Source: Imbricaverruca yamaguchii | Taxonomy: Eukaryota > Arthropoda > Thecostraca > Neoverrucidae | Length of the DNA: 64,000 nucleotides | Direction: 5' to 3' | NCBI GenBank assembly: GCA_034440575.1 | Contig: JAOTOL010001286.1 | Coordinates: 219,501-283,500 of the forward strand | Part shown: positions 21,900 through 34,625 of the stretch, piece by piece | How the letters are laid out: every line of letters begins with the position of its first letter | How positions within the stretch are numbered: position 1 is the stretch's first letter | Made by a program: the position numbers and the translations under genes | The notes under the pieces: model-generated | Databases searched by the model: none | What the model was told of the DNA's origin: nothing | Seen by the model: only the letters and a program-made list of their open reading frames with translations

Positions 21900-24030
21900 A
21901 CAATCAGGCAGTACGCGGCAGATACAGCCCTTCACAAAAGTCGAATTGCTTTCGCAATAGGCGCGGTGAAGCCATTTTCTGCGAAACGAACTGTAAAAAT
22001 TGACTACAGTCGTAAACAGTAGTCGCAAAACCGCTGAAGAAAAAAGATGAAAAGAACGGGAGAATAGTAGCTCATCAATTCTACGGGACAAATTATGTCA
22101 CTGTATGTTGCTGCAAGCATACGCGTCCCAGGATCTTGGCAGAAATATAGCACACAGCGCTGTCCAACATGAAGGGCCTCAGCTTTGTGGGGGAAAAGCC
22201 TGAATATATGATCATGCTTCCATTGCTGCTGAATGGCCTGTACAAGGAATCATCTGCACACAAACATATGGAGTTTATGCCTTGCAAGACCGCTCCTTCC
22301 ATTTTGTGCGTGTTAAATGTTAGCTTCCATATCCCAAAGAGAAACACGTGCTGTCGTTGCACATGCATTGGCATGGCATAAAATGAACTTGGTGAAGATG
22401 TTACCCATATTACTCATTTACGTATGCCACACACAATGCCTATTGCGTATATTTCAATTGTCCTAGCATGGAAAATTCCCTATTCAGGCAACGCATGCAC
22501 CTGACCACAAACGAATTTACTCAGATCAACATGACAACCAGACACCCTTCTCAAGCGTGCAATGATATAAACACATTGTTCGCTGATTTTTGTTATTTAC
22601 CTTGCAACTTGTATGAGTACATAACCACCTTTATTTTATATCCTGGACCCAAGCATATGCACTTCTTGGAGAAATCATTTCAATGACGCAATTTCAACTG
22701 GATTATAAAGCATATTCGTGACAACTCCACTTCTTTGCTATAGATAATTCAGTTCCTTTCAATGAACAAGCCCTCATAATTAGCTCGTCAAAATGAAATA
22801 TTCTGTCTATTCACATGGCTTTTTAACATTTGAAAGCGATCACGTTTCCGAGATTGAATCTTAAAAAAATATTTATTTTATTATTAGTCAAACGCCCCTG
22901 GAAAGCTTCACAATGTCTCACGTCGTGCCAACAGACTACGAAATCACAGAATTTTACAGTACAACTCCTTTGTCATCCTTCCAATAACACCCTCAGCCGG
23001 TACAATTTCGGCACACCGAACGGTTGGGTGGAAAACAGGAACGTGATCAACCATTACATTGGATGAATGATCAACCGATATAGTTTAACATGCGTGCATA
23101 CAAATAGGACAGTTTCCGGGTCGGGATATGCCTCTGTTCCAAGCTTCTAGACTTGCCATCCATGAATATCACTAGATGGAAATATATCCTTCTGTCATCC
23201 CAAGCGATCAAAAAAAGCATCATTCCGCCAATAAAGCACTGACGATGTCTACTGGACACATGTCTCCCCGATATCGCAGTTCACATTCAAACGTCACGCA
23301 ATATACATTGTTCAGTACGCGGAAGAGAAAATCAAATCAAGGATATCGCCGAAAATATCCTCTCAATTTCAGAAAATCATCCGTGACCCAGCAGTATTGG
23401 CCACAGCTAAGAGCCCATCCTGGAAACGACCGGTCGCGCACGATCAAGTACGCAAGGTGGAGCCACCATCTGGCACGACATCCCTACAGGCAGTATAGAT
23501 GGCACCACAATGCTATCAATAATCCAAAGGAACCCGCAGTGTCACAAAGCATCCACTGCTGCTGTCACCACAGTGGTAATTATTTGATATACGGAAAAAG
23601 CACGGTCTTAAGATGACATGGACAATGCAGGAGGAAAAAAGAGAGATTTTTAGGATCCATATTGTTCAAACAAAACCTTGGAGCACAAAATGCTTCAGTG
23701 TTAGAAAACAGGGTGAGCACTATTCTCAAGCTGTTCTTTTCTGCGAAGTGTTGATTCCATTGAAGTTTCTGGTACATTGTACGGACAGGTTCGAAATTCT
23801 TCCCCAGATCCTCAAATTTCTCAAAACATTTTCCCGTACCCGGAACATGAAGTTTTGCCTATTGACGACTATTACATACTTCGCCGTCCCTACGGCGAAC
23901 TATGGCAAACCAAGCAAAAAAAAAAGCAGATATTACGGGACAACTTCAGCTCTTATTCAGCACTTCGTAGCTGAACTACTCACAGCCCTATCATTTTACA
24001 TTATCCCACAACACAGGTCTTAACACTCGC
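21900..24030. other. Spacer, no gene recognised
   Basis: Frames at 22093-22381 (both strands), 23176-23616 and 23613-24023 are open but show no known domain. AT-rich, without clear repeats. Confidence 0.4.
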
Positions 24031-24905
24031 ACGTCCGGGGGTCCGCGCCAACTTCGCATGTCCCAGGGAGGCAGATATCCGCCTCCTCCTCCTAAGATCT
24101 CTTGAACTATGCGAGCTAGCGACAAACGGAAAACGACGTTGGATAGCTGGTGACGGTCTCTATCGAAAGTGTTTCGGTCATTTTTCGCTCAGGTCAACAT
24201 TCAGGTAACTGGGCCATCATAGGTCAAATTCGACCAGATCAGGTGGGACTCAGATATTGACATATATCTCAGGACATGTAACAGCTAGAAACAAATGGCG
24301 AACGCTATTGGACAGTCCTTGAAATGCGCTACCGACAATAGGCGGTGTAATTTAAGGTCAGGTCAACCGAAACCCAGGTCAAGGTCATGAAGTCATGACC
24401 TCAGGTCAAGGCCCAGGGAGGTCTTGTAAGGTATCAATCGACACGTCTTGACGATGCAAGCACAATGACGATAATTTCAGCCTTCTAGCTCAATGCAGTG
24501 CGATGTAATGCGCATAAATGTGTAATGCGCATAAATAGTGATCTCAGGTGACCTCAGAGACCTCGGTAAGGTTACTGAGCAAAAATGTCAACGGTAACAT
24601 TGAGCATAGCTTCTACCTACATGTCACAACCGTTGTGAGATCATTCCGAGCGCAAATATGTAACTAGGAAACATTTGTATATTTTACCATAGCCCTATAA
24701 TGTGGAAGCCATGGCAGTGACCTGACCTAAGGTCAATGCTACGAAAAACACGATGTACATATTATTGCCCCTGATGAGATCATGACATGCTATAAGTTTG
24801 AAATCAATCGCCTCATTATCGTGGAAGTTATGCCACCTAGAACTCCGAGTGTAGTTGGGTCACTTCGCCTGACCTGGTGACCTGACCTGAGATGACCCAG
24901 GATTA
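24031..24905. repeat. AGGTCA-rich dispersed repeat
   Basis: Dense AGGTCA/TGACCT hexamers, some closely spaced (AGGTCAAGGTCA, AGGTCAGGTCA), and the phrase TAAGTTTGAAATCAATCG. Resembles stretches near 2.6, 27.6 and 31.5 kb. I read it as an interspersed repeat rather than a hormone-receptor enhancer. Confidence 0.4.
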
Positions 24906-25559
24906 AAAATGTATGAGGATATGCAGAAAAGACCAATGAACAGCTATGCGAGGTTTGGTCTTGCTAACCTTATCAGTTTGACGGCAAATGAGGAAAAACC
25001 GGAGGGGCCAGATATCTGTCCCCCCGGACGCCCGATGGTTAAGATGACCGTGTCCGTCCGGCGTAGGTGGTGCCACCGTCGTCTCGGCAGTGGGCGCTTT
25101 GCCGTCCCACAGTACGCCGCCGCGCTAAATCGAAGCAATGACCCTGGAGATGGCTGAAGCCCTCTCATCACTTCGCGTGGCTACTTGACATCGTTATTTG
25201 GTACAGAGAGACCAGCTACACCTTTCTGATACCCACAAAGTATGCTAATTGGGAACGGAATATTGTCTGGATTGAACCAATAAGATCAAGCTTTAAGCAG
25301 GCCAACATATCTAGACCAGTGTACGATCAACACCTATTTATAGCTTGGTTGCATACTTTTCAGCCCTTTCGGTCCTCATTAATGGAATGTTATTTAGCTT
25401 ACTTAGTACTTCTCTTCATTCGCCATGTGGACAGTGAAGTCAAGTAGGTATCATCACTAAGTACATCTATCAGTACACCTCCCACCACACACCACTTACC
25501 AGTAAAGTAGCAAGACACATCCAAATGTTCCATTCTCCTTTAGGGCAGGGAACATGCAG

Positions 25560-25990
25560 AATCACGGCGACAATAGTGACAACGACGATAATCTCGGCCG
25601 GGACGATGGCGCTGGCGAGCCGCCCTGACCAGGTCGACTGTCTCGGCCCTGGCTGTCCGGTGAGTGTCGCGAAGCACCGTCGGGTGTACGTCTTCAGGGC
25701 CAGCCATGACAAGGTTCTCTCTGGCGATGTGCACATGTGCTGCACCTGTGCTGTCGCCGTATCTGTTCGGCTGGATGCCCACAGCGACGGCACGTGAGCG
25801 GCGCGTCCTTGACCACAGTGCAGCCAGCACAGCCAGACATATTAATGTCTCACCCTATGCTCCTGACGGTACTTAGCGACAATGACCGAACAGCGAGAGC
25901 CGAGGCAGTCAACCTGACCAAGGTCACCCGTCAGCGCTGTTGCCTCGGCCGGGACGTCGGTAATGTCAAGGCGCCGGCAATCAAATTCGA
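25560..25990. repeat. Imperfect long inverted repeat
   Basis: Plus-strand translation of about 25860-25975 (TVLSDNDRTARAEAVNLTKV) resembles the minus-strand translation of about 25690-25560 (TVLRDTHRTARAETVDLVRA). The DNA arms match at roughly 70% by eye, with about 170 bp between them. Whether the shared peptide was ever coding is unknown. Confidence 0.55.
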
Positions 25991-26279
25991 CACCAAGGAT
26001 GCCGAGTTGGTGGACATCAGGCGCGCCGCCGGGGAAAGGGGCCTGATGGCAACCGGATTTAGAGCCGCCGCACGTGAAACAGATGCACGAGGTCAAGCTG
26101 TACATGCTGGTGCCGCTGGGGACGGGCGTTCCCAGTCACACTCAGTCAACAGAACGGGCAGGGATGTTGACAATCGAGGTAGCTGGTGCCGTCACGGACG
26201 CAATGAAGCGTCAAGGAAGCTCAATGGCACGTCCAGGATAACGACCGAAAGATTGCTTAAAGCTCCATCTTATTGGTGA

Positions 26280-27530
26280 AATATAAACAAGATTATGTTA
26301 CGTATTAGCAGACACCGTGGACACCACAAGGGTGTAACTGGTCTCTCCGAACACGGTACGAATTGCAAATAGGCGTCCGAAGTGATCCATGCGCCTCAGC
26401 TATCTTCAGGGTCATTATTTCAAAGTAGCGCGGCGGCGTGCTGGCGGACGGCGCCGCGCCCGCCGCCGGGACGGCGGTGGCGGCATCTAACCCGGATGGG
26501 TCATCCTACGGCCGATGTTTCGGACCAACGGAGAAGATAGCGCTTTGAGGTGTTGAAAAGAAAAAAGAACACGTGTTGAAAAGAAACTGAACGTGACCAA
26601 TGTTTTTGGTTCTTGCTTCATTTGCAATAGTATGTTTTGACCACGGCGCAATATGCAAACGTAATTAAAATGCAGAAACGAGTGCCGAATGCAGGAGTCT
26701 TTTTTGGAGAACCGTAGGAAACTGAGAACATATTTAGAACCAGCGCATAAAAAGGCATAGTGGGGCCACTAGGAGCAACACTTATCGAGAAGAAAGACCA
26801 CTGAAAAAGCTGATGACCGCACTAGACAACTCCGACTTGTTCTACCCAGTTCAAACCGGCCCACATGACCAAGGTATTGTTTGTTAGTCTACAATTTCAT
26901 AAACCCAGCGGACCACGAACGTTTCTGGTCAGTGGGCCTACTGGGTTCAGACAGTAAGGGTACCTTCTGGTCTCTTCAGAACAGAAAATCGAGCTCAACG
27001 ACTCAGCCAGGTATTCGGAATCTAGTTAGTTCGGTCAGATGGTTGGACTTCAGTATGCATAAACACCGGCGCGGGTTCTCGGGGCCCCGTTGTACTTAGT
27101 GGGGCTCCGACGCGGATTGCTGGGTCCCGACGGGAATTGTGAGGGGCTCGGCGCGGCTTTTTTCGAGTCCCGTCGCAATTTCAATAACCTCAGCGAGATT
27201 CTTGGGGGCACACCACCTTTAACACGAGCCTTGGAGAAGGGGCGAAATATGCACACCCCTCCGGTTTTTCGTACATAACTCCATATTTACCGGCCTATAT
27301 ACGCCATTGTTTGCGTAGCTGCTTTGAAATAAATGGCACGTTGCTTAAAGTAAGAAAAAAAAGAAAATATGTCAAAAACCCTTCGAGTTACGGGCTGTTA
27401 AAGTTAAAGTTTCAAAATTTCGCAGCGCCAAACCACAAAAATCGGCGCTGATGCGCTTCCTGTATTTGGCAAAAGGGAAGTGTTCTTTGCAACACTAGCG
27501 ACTTGTTTGATGTATATTGTTAGGCTACAT
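26280..27530. other. Spacer, no gene seen
   Basis: Contains a short CpG-dense patch (26425-26500) and a GC-rich stretch at 27065-27170. No domain or RNA gene recognised. Confidence 0.4.
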
Positions 27531-28140
27531 AGCTTCAAAGTCATGTTAGGTCAACGAGGTCGTCAGGTCAAGTTCATGACAGGTTAATGGAACAAAACAT
27601 GGTCAAATGGAATGTTGTGATAAGTGCAAATGACTGTCATGCGATTTATTTGACTTTTCATGTTACTCCCTACACACCCTGAAAACTACTGCTTGTAATG
27701 GTTTACATAAGCGCTTTCATACTTTGTTCATGTACTTCACTCCTTTCTTTGCGAAACCGATTCCTCCGAGCTGCCCGATGGATCAGTCGGGCGGGCAGCC
27801 CGGTTCCGGTAACTGGAACAGGTAATGACCGTATAAAGTGCTGCTATATAGGTGAACTGAGGTCAAACGATGGGTCTAGGATCTGAATTGCATCATTAGT
27901 AATGGCCAAAACATCATTGATGCTCATTTTGGAGCACTTAAACACAATCACAGCGATCCATAACAATGACAAGAGAAGCCACGCAAAACTAGAAAAGTAT
28001 GGTATTTTGACCTCACATTACCTTGAAGATATTGATCGAAGGTCATGACATCTGCACACAATAGAGTTCACTACCATACCCATCCACCCTGAAAATTATA
28101 TTGCTCCAGCTTTACTAGGAGCCGAGATATTAGGGGAGGC
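27531..28140. repeat. AGGTCA/CCCTGAAA dispersed repeat fragments
   Basis: Has AGGTCAACGAGGTCGTCAGG, two CACCCTGAAAA phrases (about 27675 and 28085) and ATTGATCGAAGGTCATGAC. Probably relatives of the 2.6 and 24 kb stretches. Confidence 0.35.
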
Positions 28141-29020
28141 GAAATCCACCCCCCCCCTTCAGTGCGTGCAATTTTCAGAGGCCCTCCAGGGCGTGTGTTA
28201 AGGGGATATTTTCCCCTTCTTCCATCTGGATGCGCCACGAATGCCTTGCATCACGAGATAGCCAAGAAAAATATGCATGGGCAAAGATAAGATTGATGTT
28301 ATGGTGCGTCACGTGGCATTCTCACGTCAAATATTGAATCTGGTATTGTACCTATGAGGTGCATGCTTCTGCACGAAAGGTTTGTCAGGAACCCGAAAAA
28401 CGAGAAATCTTACCTGAGCAGTGTAAAAGGTTACGAGGTTTCAAACTGTGTCAAAGGCCAGTGCCGCTGATGTTGACTACATACGGTACAGCGATGACGT
28501 GCGACACTTAATTTCCTCAAATAAATCCTATATTGTATATTACTGGACATTTAGTACGCTACATCCTAATCATGCTAAAGGTCATTGACTTGATATTTGC
28601 TATGAGTATTCACTGACTGGGTCTGAGTCACAGAACTTGTACGCGCTGTAGTGCACGGACCAACAGGTACATGACAGTGGCCCGAGCAGCCGGTCACCCA
28701 GCACCAGAGCGGAACAATGGCTGCCACATGGACGCTCTACACGTCAGCACCTTAGCGCGGCCGGCGCCTGCACCGCTGCACCAACTTCTCCGGGGAAGTA
28801 TGTCACGGTTCTCAGACTATAGCTGGACAACGAGAACCGGAAATACAGTCGCTTATTCTACAGTGTGAAGTCCACGGACGACAACACAGAGCCTGAGTCT
28901 CGTGATTCGTCGCAGTATTTGTGAAAATGCTAATGGACGTAAGAAATCATTCCGAAACTAGCATAAAGGCGCTGTGTTTCATGTGTAATGAACAGGCCAA
29001 CGTACGCCGTCAACACACGC
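28141..29020. other. Spacer, no gene seen
   Basis: Short open frames only. Nothing recognised. Confidence 0.4.
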
Positions 29021-29024
29021 GAGT

Positions 29025-29060
29025 CGAGTCATTTGGGCTTTAGGGCGCATAGACCATACA
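29025..29060 (-). mobile_element. Degenerate hairpin-module fragment
   Basis: Minus strand reads CTATGCGCCCTAAAGCCCAAATGACTCG, matching the 3' arm and downstream box of the I-like terminal module. The 5' arm is absent or altered. Confidence 0.45.
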
Positions 29061-29164
29061 CACATATGCGTGGCAATATACGCCGCAAAACGTGGATCGA
29101 TGCTACTAACAGATTGGCCGACTATACGGCCGCGGCACTCGGACCGTACCACGGCGGGACGCAG

Positions 29165-29660
29165 ACAAATGGATCGATGTGTGGTGGACCGATAAACATG
29201 TGGGGCGATGTGTGGTGGACCGATAAACATGTGGGACGATGTGTGACGGACCAATACACATGTGGGCCGATAAACACGCGGACCGATGTGTGATTGACCA
29301 ATATACATGTGGGCCGATGGGTGACGGACCAATAAACATGTGGACCGATGGGTGACGGACCGACGAACATGTGGACCGACGTTTGATTGGCCGATAGACA
29401 TGTGGGCCGATGTTCGACGGACCAAAAACATGAAATGAGGTGTGACAGACGAATAAACATGTAAGCCGATGTGTGACGGACCAATACACATGTGGGCCAA
29501 TATGTGACGGACCAATAAACATATGGGCCGACGTGTAGCGGACCGATAAACACATGGGCCGATGTGTGACGGACCAATAAACATGCCGACCGATCCTTGA
29601 TTCACCGATAGGCATGTGGGCCGATGTGTACCCGACCAATAAACCAGTGTGACGATGTAT
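29165..29660 (+). repeat. 31-bp minisatellite, about 16 copies
   Basis: Unit close to GTGTGACGGACCAATAAACA followed by TGTGGGCCGAT. Since 31 leaves remainder one on division by three, successive units rotate through the frames, and the same IGPHVYRSVTHR-type peptide appears in three minus-strand frames (29695-28979, 29735-29106, 29577-29122). Not genes. Confidence 0.9.
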
Positions 29661-30384
29661 GACGGACCAGTGCGAACACACCAGCGCCAGGTCACCGCCG
29701 TCAGCAGGGTGCTGCGGTGTGCTCACCATAGTCATCGCCGACTCAGCATGAGTGGTTCAGCGGCCGTCGACGAGAGCCGCAGCACTGCTACCGGCCAGCC
29801 GAACCCGCGTGCACTCATACAACGCTGCCTCTGCACACCCTGCCAGCAGGAGCACTGGTCATGCGCCGGGGTCACGGTCGCTCATCGCTGATCAGACGAC
29901 GGACACAGTCACTGGTCAGCCGAATATGACATGAGGCGTTTTGAACCAGTTATAAATTATTCGTTAAATATAGTGGGAAATGCCACTTTCTGAACACTCG
30001 ATCGACATCCTTCTCCAAGAAGTATCGACATACTACTCCATGATGCGTGCTTATGAAGTCTTCATGTCTCCTTTCTAACAGCATCTGGCTTATAAGTATC
30101 ATGTTAATGCTCCTAATAAGGAATAGTGATACACGAACATTTCGCAATGCAATTTCTGGCAGAGATTAACTATGATGCGATATGGCATACAGTGCCAGTT
30201 CATAGCATAGGTAATTTTCTCCCTGTCCCGAATATAGCTCTCCCTAAATTATGAATCTCAGAGCAAATGACAGTACAGTTGTAATTGCCTACACCAATGG
30301 CTCAAATTTGTGTATGAAAGACATCAAAAGCATTTTCATCGACACTAATTTCATTGCAAATTTCTACATCCTTCTGTGCCTGGT

Positions 30385-30421
30385 TCGACATCTCACACCT
30401 AACGAAAACCACTATTTTAAA
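30385..30421 (+). repeat. Leader shared with the 6.4-kb VNTR
   Basis: TCGACATCTCA, ACCTAACGAA and TATTTTAA in the same order as at 6408-6446, again directly before a tandem array. Confidence 0.55.
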
Positions 30422-30423
30422 CC

Positions 30424-30570
30424 TGTTTGAGACACAGTCACTAATCACTTGTATGAGATACAGTCACTGGTCAGTCGTATGAGGTACGGTCACCGATGAG
30501 GCATTGGGGACAGTCACTGGTCAGTCGTACAAAATGCGGTCACCGATGAGGCGTTGGAGATAGTCACGGG
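30424..30570 (+). repeat. About 50-bp VNTR, three diverged units
   Basis: Units contain ACAGTCACTGGTCAGTCGTA and CGGTCACCGATGAGGC. A single ACAGTCACTGGTCAGCCGAA also lies at about 29906. Confidence 0.7.
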
Positions 30571-32862
30571 ACGGGTCTTAGGCAATGCAGCCAAAGATAA
30601 CCAGGGCAATGACATAACATGGAGCAAGCTGCAGGTCTCAAGATCCTAGCGAGATCCCTTCGGTCCGACAAACCTTTCACCATTGGCCCTTCAACCCCAA
30701 TACAGAAAACGCACAATGCAATCATGCAGCTCAGTGCAATAGCATAATTTTAACACAGTGCAACCGAGTGAGTGTAATTACAGCCGAGAGTGAATTGAGG
30801 GTGTAATTATGACCGACAGCATGACGTACCGCCAGCGTTCCAGCATAACGGCCCCATCGCCGTATCCCGACATAGGGCTAATGCCGGCTGATTCTCCTGC
30901 CTGGAGGCTAGATACGAGCACAACCTGGGACTGTGATCCTGTCTCAACAGTGTAAGACTAGCCGAAGATGAGCACTCCATCTGTGGGGTTATAGGGGAAA
31001 TGATATACTCAGACAAGGAGCATGCAAATTTAGCTGGCTAAAAGCATACAACTATATAATGGAGTTATCCTGGGAAGACGATGTCATAAATGTGCCAGTG
31101 CTTTTCTATATTGAGTGAACAAAACAAAAATGTCATCTTGCTTCACACCTTTCCCTCCTTTGACTTATTTGCTGTCTATTTAGGTTCCTATATGCCCTTG
31201 AGTACATTCCTCCTTCAGTCCTTGAGTACATGTGTGAAGTAGATTCATTGACTTTGATTTACCTCGTCTTACTTACCTCCTGTCCTCATATTGTACTAGG
31301 GATGAGTGTCTTTCCAATTTTGAGAAGAGAGCATTCTAAGTCATCAATATGAACACCCTTAACCATTAGATCCATGGACATGCATATAACAAATGAAGTT
31401 TTGAGGGTTATTTAGCCCTCACCAGGCCTGTCAGCAAATCCGCCTTTTCCTGGCCAGTGCGTGGGGGCCTTGGAACCCCACCCCCGAACATTAAAGATTA
31501 GTGTATTTATACTGATCATGGTTTCAAAAAGGTCCAGATGGGTATGTCAGGTCAGGTCAGAACCAACCTTAAAAACCAGAATCTTGAAGATGCATGCTAA
31601 AGGCACATGGAAAATACCATTGTCAATGAATATATCTTACAACTCATTCAATCATTCTCCCCATTTGACCATTTTCTCCATTGTTAATGGTCACAATAGG
31701 TTGACCTACCAACATAACCTTGATATTGAGTAATGGCCTGCAAGATATGAATATATATGTTTCAGGGTTTTTTTCAACACAACTATTGAAGCAAAATATG
31801 TGCATCTGTTTAAGATTCAAAATCAAAAGGGCAGGCCAGGTGAAGCAATATGGTCATGTGGTCAGATCAGGTAAGTTCAAGCTTGAATATCCTGGGTACA
31901 TCATGTGTAAGGTATAAAAACTTTGTTAACAGAAGAATTAATGCTATATTGAAACATTGTTGAACATCATGAAGCTTCTGGCCTCATGCTCTGACCTTAA
32001 GTCACATTGGGACAATACATAGACTGGGAAATGAACAACTCTTCAACCAATAATATAATTTGTGTACTGGGATGTAATGCCTCCCAGCACACAGCATCTG
32101 TGAAATTGTGACTTCCAATGCTCCTGGCACCAAATAAAATGAATCATGCAACAAAGCACACATCAATCACTTGAATGTCTCAAAACAATTTAATGCCAGT
32201 TACCTAACAAGTTACCTACATGACCTAGCTATTTTCCAATTACCTCCTTTCTAGATTCCTCCCAACAACAAAATTATGTTCCCAAGCCTGAATTTCCTAT
32301 ATTTATGCACTGTAAAATATGAACCTTCCATTTCACAGCCCAATGACAATGTTTGGTGCAGAGCTACATCTGAATTATAGATTGAGGGGCAAATGTGCAT
32401 GCACCAGGTAGGCACTGGCAGCAGAACCTATTCTAGGACTTCAACTTCTGGGACTTATGGGACATTTTAGACTACTAGGTCATGCAATTTCTAGTTGGTA
32501 GAAAAGCCATGTGTGTACCTATAATTATGAGGATAGCAATCTTACCAGCTCTTCTGGGCAAGACAGCAGACATAAATTCAGAGCATGTATAAATTCATTA
32601 ACTAGAAAATGAATGAATGGCAGCTCATATTTTTGCTACAGTGAAACACCTGTTAGTAAATGTAATGCACCCAGATGTATCAGCAGCACTATTGTTAAAA
32701 GGAAGCAAAGATGGAAAAGGTTTCCTGTTGATGCTTCAATCAGTAGTAATTGACTGAAGCATAGCTTCTTATGCTTGGTCAAAGGCAAAAGTTTCCAGGC
32801 AAAGGTTTGTTATGCATCTATGAAATCATCTTTCAATACTCATATCCATGTTCAACCTATCC
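30571..32862. other. AT-rich spacer, no gene recognised
   Basis: Short open frames only. A GGTCAGGTCAGAACC stretch near 31548 may be a weak AGGTCA-type repeat. Confidence 0.4.
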
Positions 32863-32880
32863 TTCAATGTTCAATGTTCA

Positions 32881-33476
32881 GGGGTCAGTACTGGGGCCAC
32901 TGCTGTTCATTATATTTGTAAATAACATTGAAAGTGGCCTAAGCAGTAAAGTTTCAAAATTTGTAGATGATTTGAAGGTCTTTAGGGCAATAACAGGTCA
33001 AGATGAGCATATTTCTCTGCAAAAAGACTTAGACGAACTTGTGAAGTGGTCCGAAGAATGGCAAATAAATTTAATTTTGATAAGTGCAAAATCATGCATG
33101 TAGGTAAGCAGCATATGAAGGCTCCATACTTGATGGGTGGCCAAGTGCTATCAGTGACTCAACAGGAGAAGGATTTAGCTGTTATTCTAAACACAAAACT
33201 GGGGGCATCAGAACAGACCAAGGAAGCCAGGAAGAAGGCACTGAGAATGCTTGGGGCAATAAATAGGAATACATCATACAGAAGTGAGGAAGTGATCAGG
33301 AAGCTTTACTGTGCATACGTCAGGCAACATTTGGAATACTGCACCCAAGCTTGGTCTCCTAGCTATGAAAAAGATTGTTGGCTTTTAGAGAGAGAGTACA
33401 AAAGAGGGCTACAAAAATGGTTAATGGCATAAACAACCTGGCATATGAGGAAAGATTGAAGAAATTGAAAGATTAA
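32881..33476 (+). pseudogene. RT fragment of CR1-like family A
   Basis: Frames 32771-33103 and 33046-33432 overlap with a frameshift. They include the catalytic box as FVDD (KFVDDLKVF), MHVGKQHMKAPYLMG, the thumb VRQHLEYCTQAWSPSYEKD and the start of the C-terminal region. The upstream ATG at 32771 is in flanking DNA. Confidence 0.8.
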
Positions 33477-33728
33477 CAGTCCTTCTTCACCAACAGGGTA
33501 GTAGAACACTGTAACCAGCTGCCAGAAAACATTGTCAGTAGCAGCACATTGAACATCTTTAAAAACAGCATAGACAATCATTATAAGAATAGAGTGCTTG
33601 CTTTTCAGTATTACAGGGAGGGCTGATTGACAGATTTGGTGGGTAACTGGTTCAGTGTACGGAGTGCAACCAAGAAGGGCCCTTGTGACTCATAGTTGCA
33701 CTAATCTTTTGTCTTTATGTCTTATGTC
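32881..33728 (+). mobile_element. CR1-like family A, copy 2 (5' truncated)
   Basis: Begins within the RT at GSVLGPLLFIIF and ends with the family 3' sequence AAGAAGGGCCCTTGTGACTC and the tail TTTATGTCTTATGTCTT. Flanks TTCAATGTTCAATGTTCA (32863-32880) and TTCAATGGCAATGTTCA (33729-33745) form an imperfect target duplication. A deletion of about 180 bp near 33470 removes part of the C-terminal coding region. Confidence 0.85.
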
Positions 33729-33745
33729 TTCAATGGCAATGTTCA

Positions 33746-34514
33746 TGAATACACCTAAGATTGTGGACCACTGACTTCCTGTGCAAATGCTTACTTTTCT
33801 GGTTGAGGGCAAAATATAACCCAAAAGTGGTTTTAAGGTTAGTAACTTAGCATGCAAAGAAATGACTTTAAAAAGTGTAACACAACCTAACCTAACCTAG
33901 CCTAACACACCTACATTACTACAAAAAAAAAATAACTGAAAAGGATAAAAATATAATGCAATTTATTTTGAAATATTCAAACCTGGGTATATTTGCTGAT
34001 ATCTGGGTAGGTAGGTATATTGGGTATACTTGGGTATATTACAAGGTATTATATTTTGTGTGACTAAAGTCCTATCATTCAGGGCACCTCATAAAACTAC
34101 ATTTGAGATGCAGTGTTCACCTTCACATAGGTACCTAGGCAGGTAGGTAGGTAGGTAGTACCTAACTAGGTACCTACATACTGGGTAATTTCAAACCTGT
34201 AAAAAGTGGAATGTGAAGCAGGCGCTTTAAAAAAATGCCTCATTTAGATACCCAGTGAATACCGTTATTAATCATAAATGTTTGGAATAGTTGGTTTATT
34301 AGGTACCTGGAATCCAAGTTCTTAATCTTCAAGAGTATAGTACATATCACGGGGAACCGTCCCTTCAGCAGCCATAGGGCCACTATAATTTCGGACGTCA
34401 TTCGTCAGACATTTCTCGCGCATTTACTGCGCCAGAATACAACCGTCCTTTCGAATCTCCGGCAGTGGTGCAGCTGCGTGCGATATATTATTGGGTCTTC
34501 TGGTCTTTGACTAG
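33746..34514. repeat. Spacer with CCTAA and GGTA simple repeats
   Basis: AACCTAACCTAACCTAG at about 33887-33903 and GGTAGGTAGGTAGGTAG at about 34139-34155, plus GGTACCTA-type repeats. The rest is featureless. Confidence 0.6.
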
Positions 34515-34526
34515 GTGCTCGTAGTA

Positions 34527-34625
34527 ATGGGATACTTCTCTGTGGCTAAGTGTACTTCATCATTCAGGAACAATCCTGACATCTCGTATTTTAATTTTCC
34601 GAAAGATGCTAAAAGGAGAGCAAAG
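34527..34625 (+). pseudogene. N-terminal half of a THAP zinc-finger domain
   Basis: The frame reads MGYFSVAKC, then FRNNPDISYFNFPKD and AKRRAKW, which matches the start of THAP C2CH DNA-binding domains found in P-element transposases and THAP proteins. The first zinc-binding Cys, expected two residues after GY, is Phe here. The similarity stops before the rest of the domain, just upstream of the CR1 family B 3' end. It may be a relic or an exon ending near 34625. Whether it belonged to the same P-like gene as the 45.7-kb THAP half is unknown. Confidence 0.65.

Noticed and set aside
24031..24905. Hormone-response enhancer
   Set aside because: The same hexamer-rich wording recurs in several gene-free stretches, which fits a dispersed repeat better.
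28979..29735. 238-, 209- and 151-codon minus-strand frames
   Set aside because: All are the 31-bp array in different frames with the same peptide.
33887..33903. Telomere-like CCTAA repeats
   Set aside because: Only three to four units, next to other simple repeats. Too short to support a telomere or a chromosome-fusion point.
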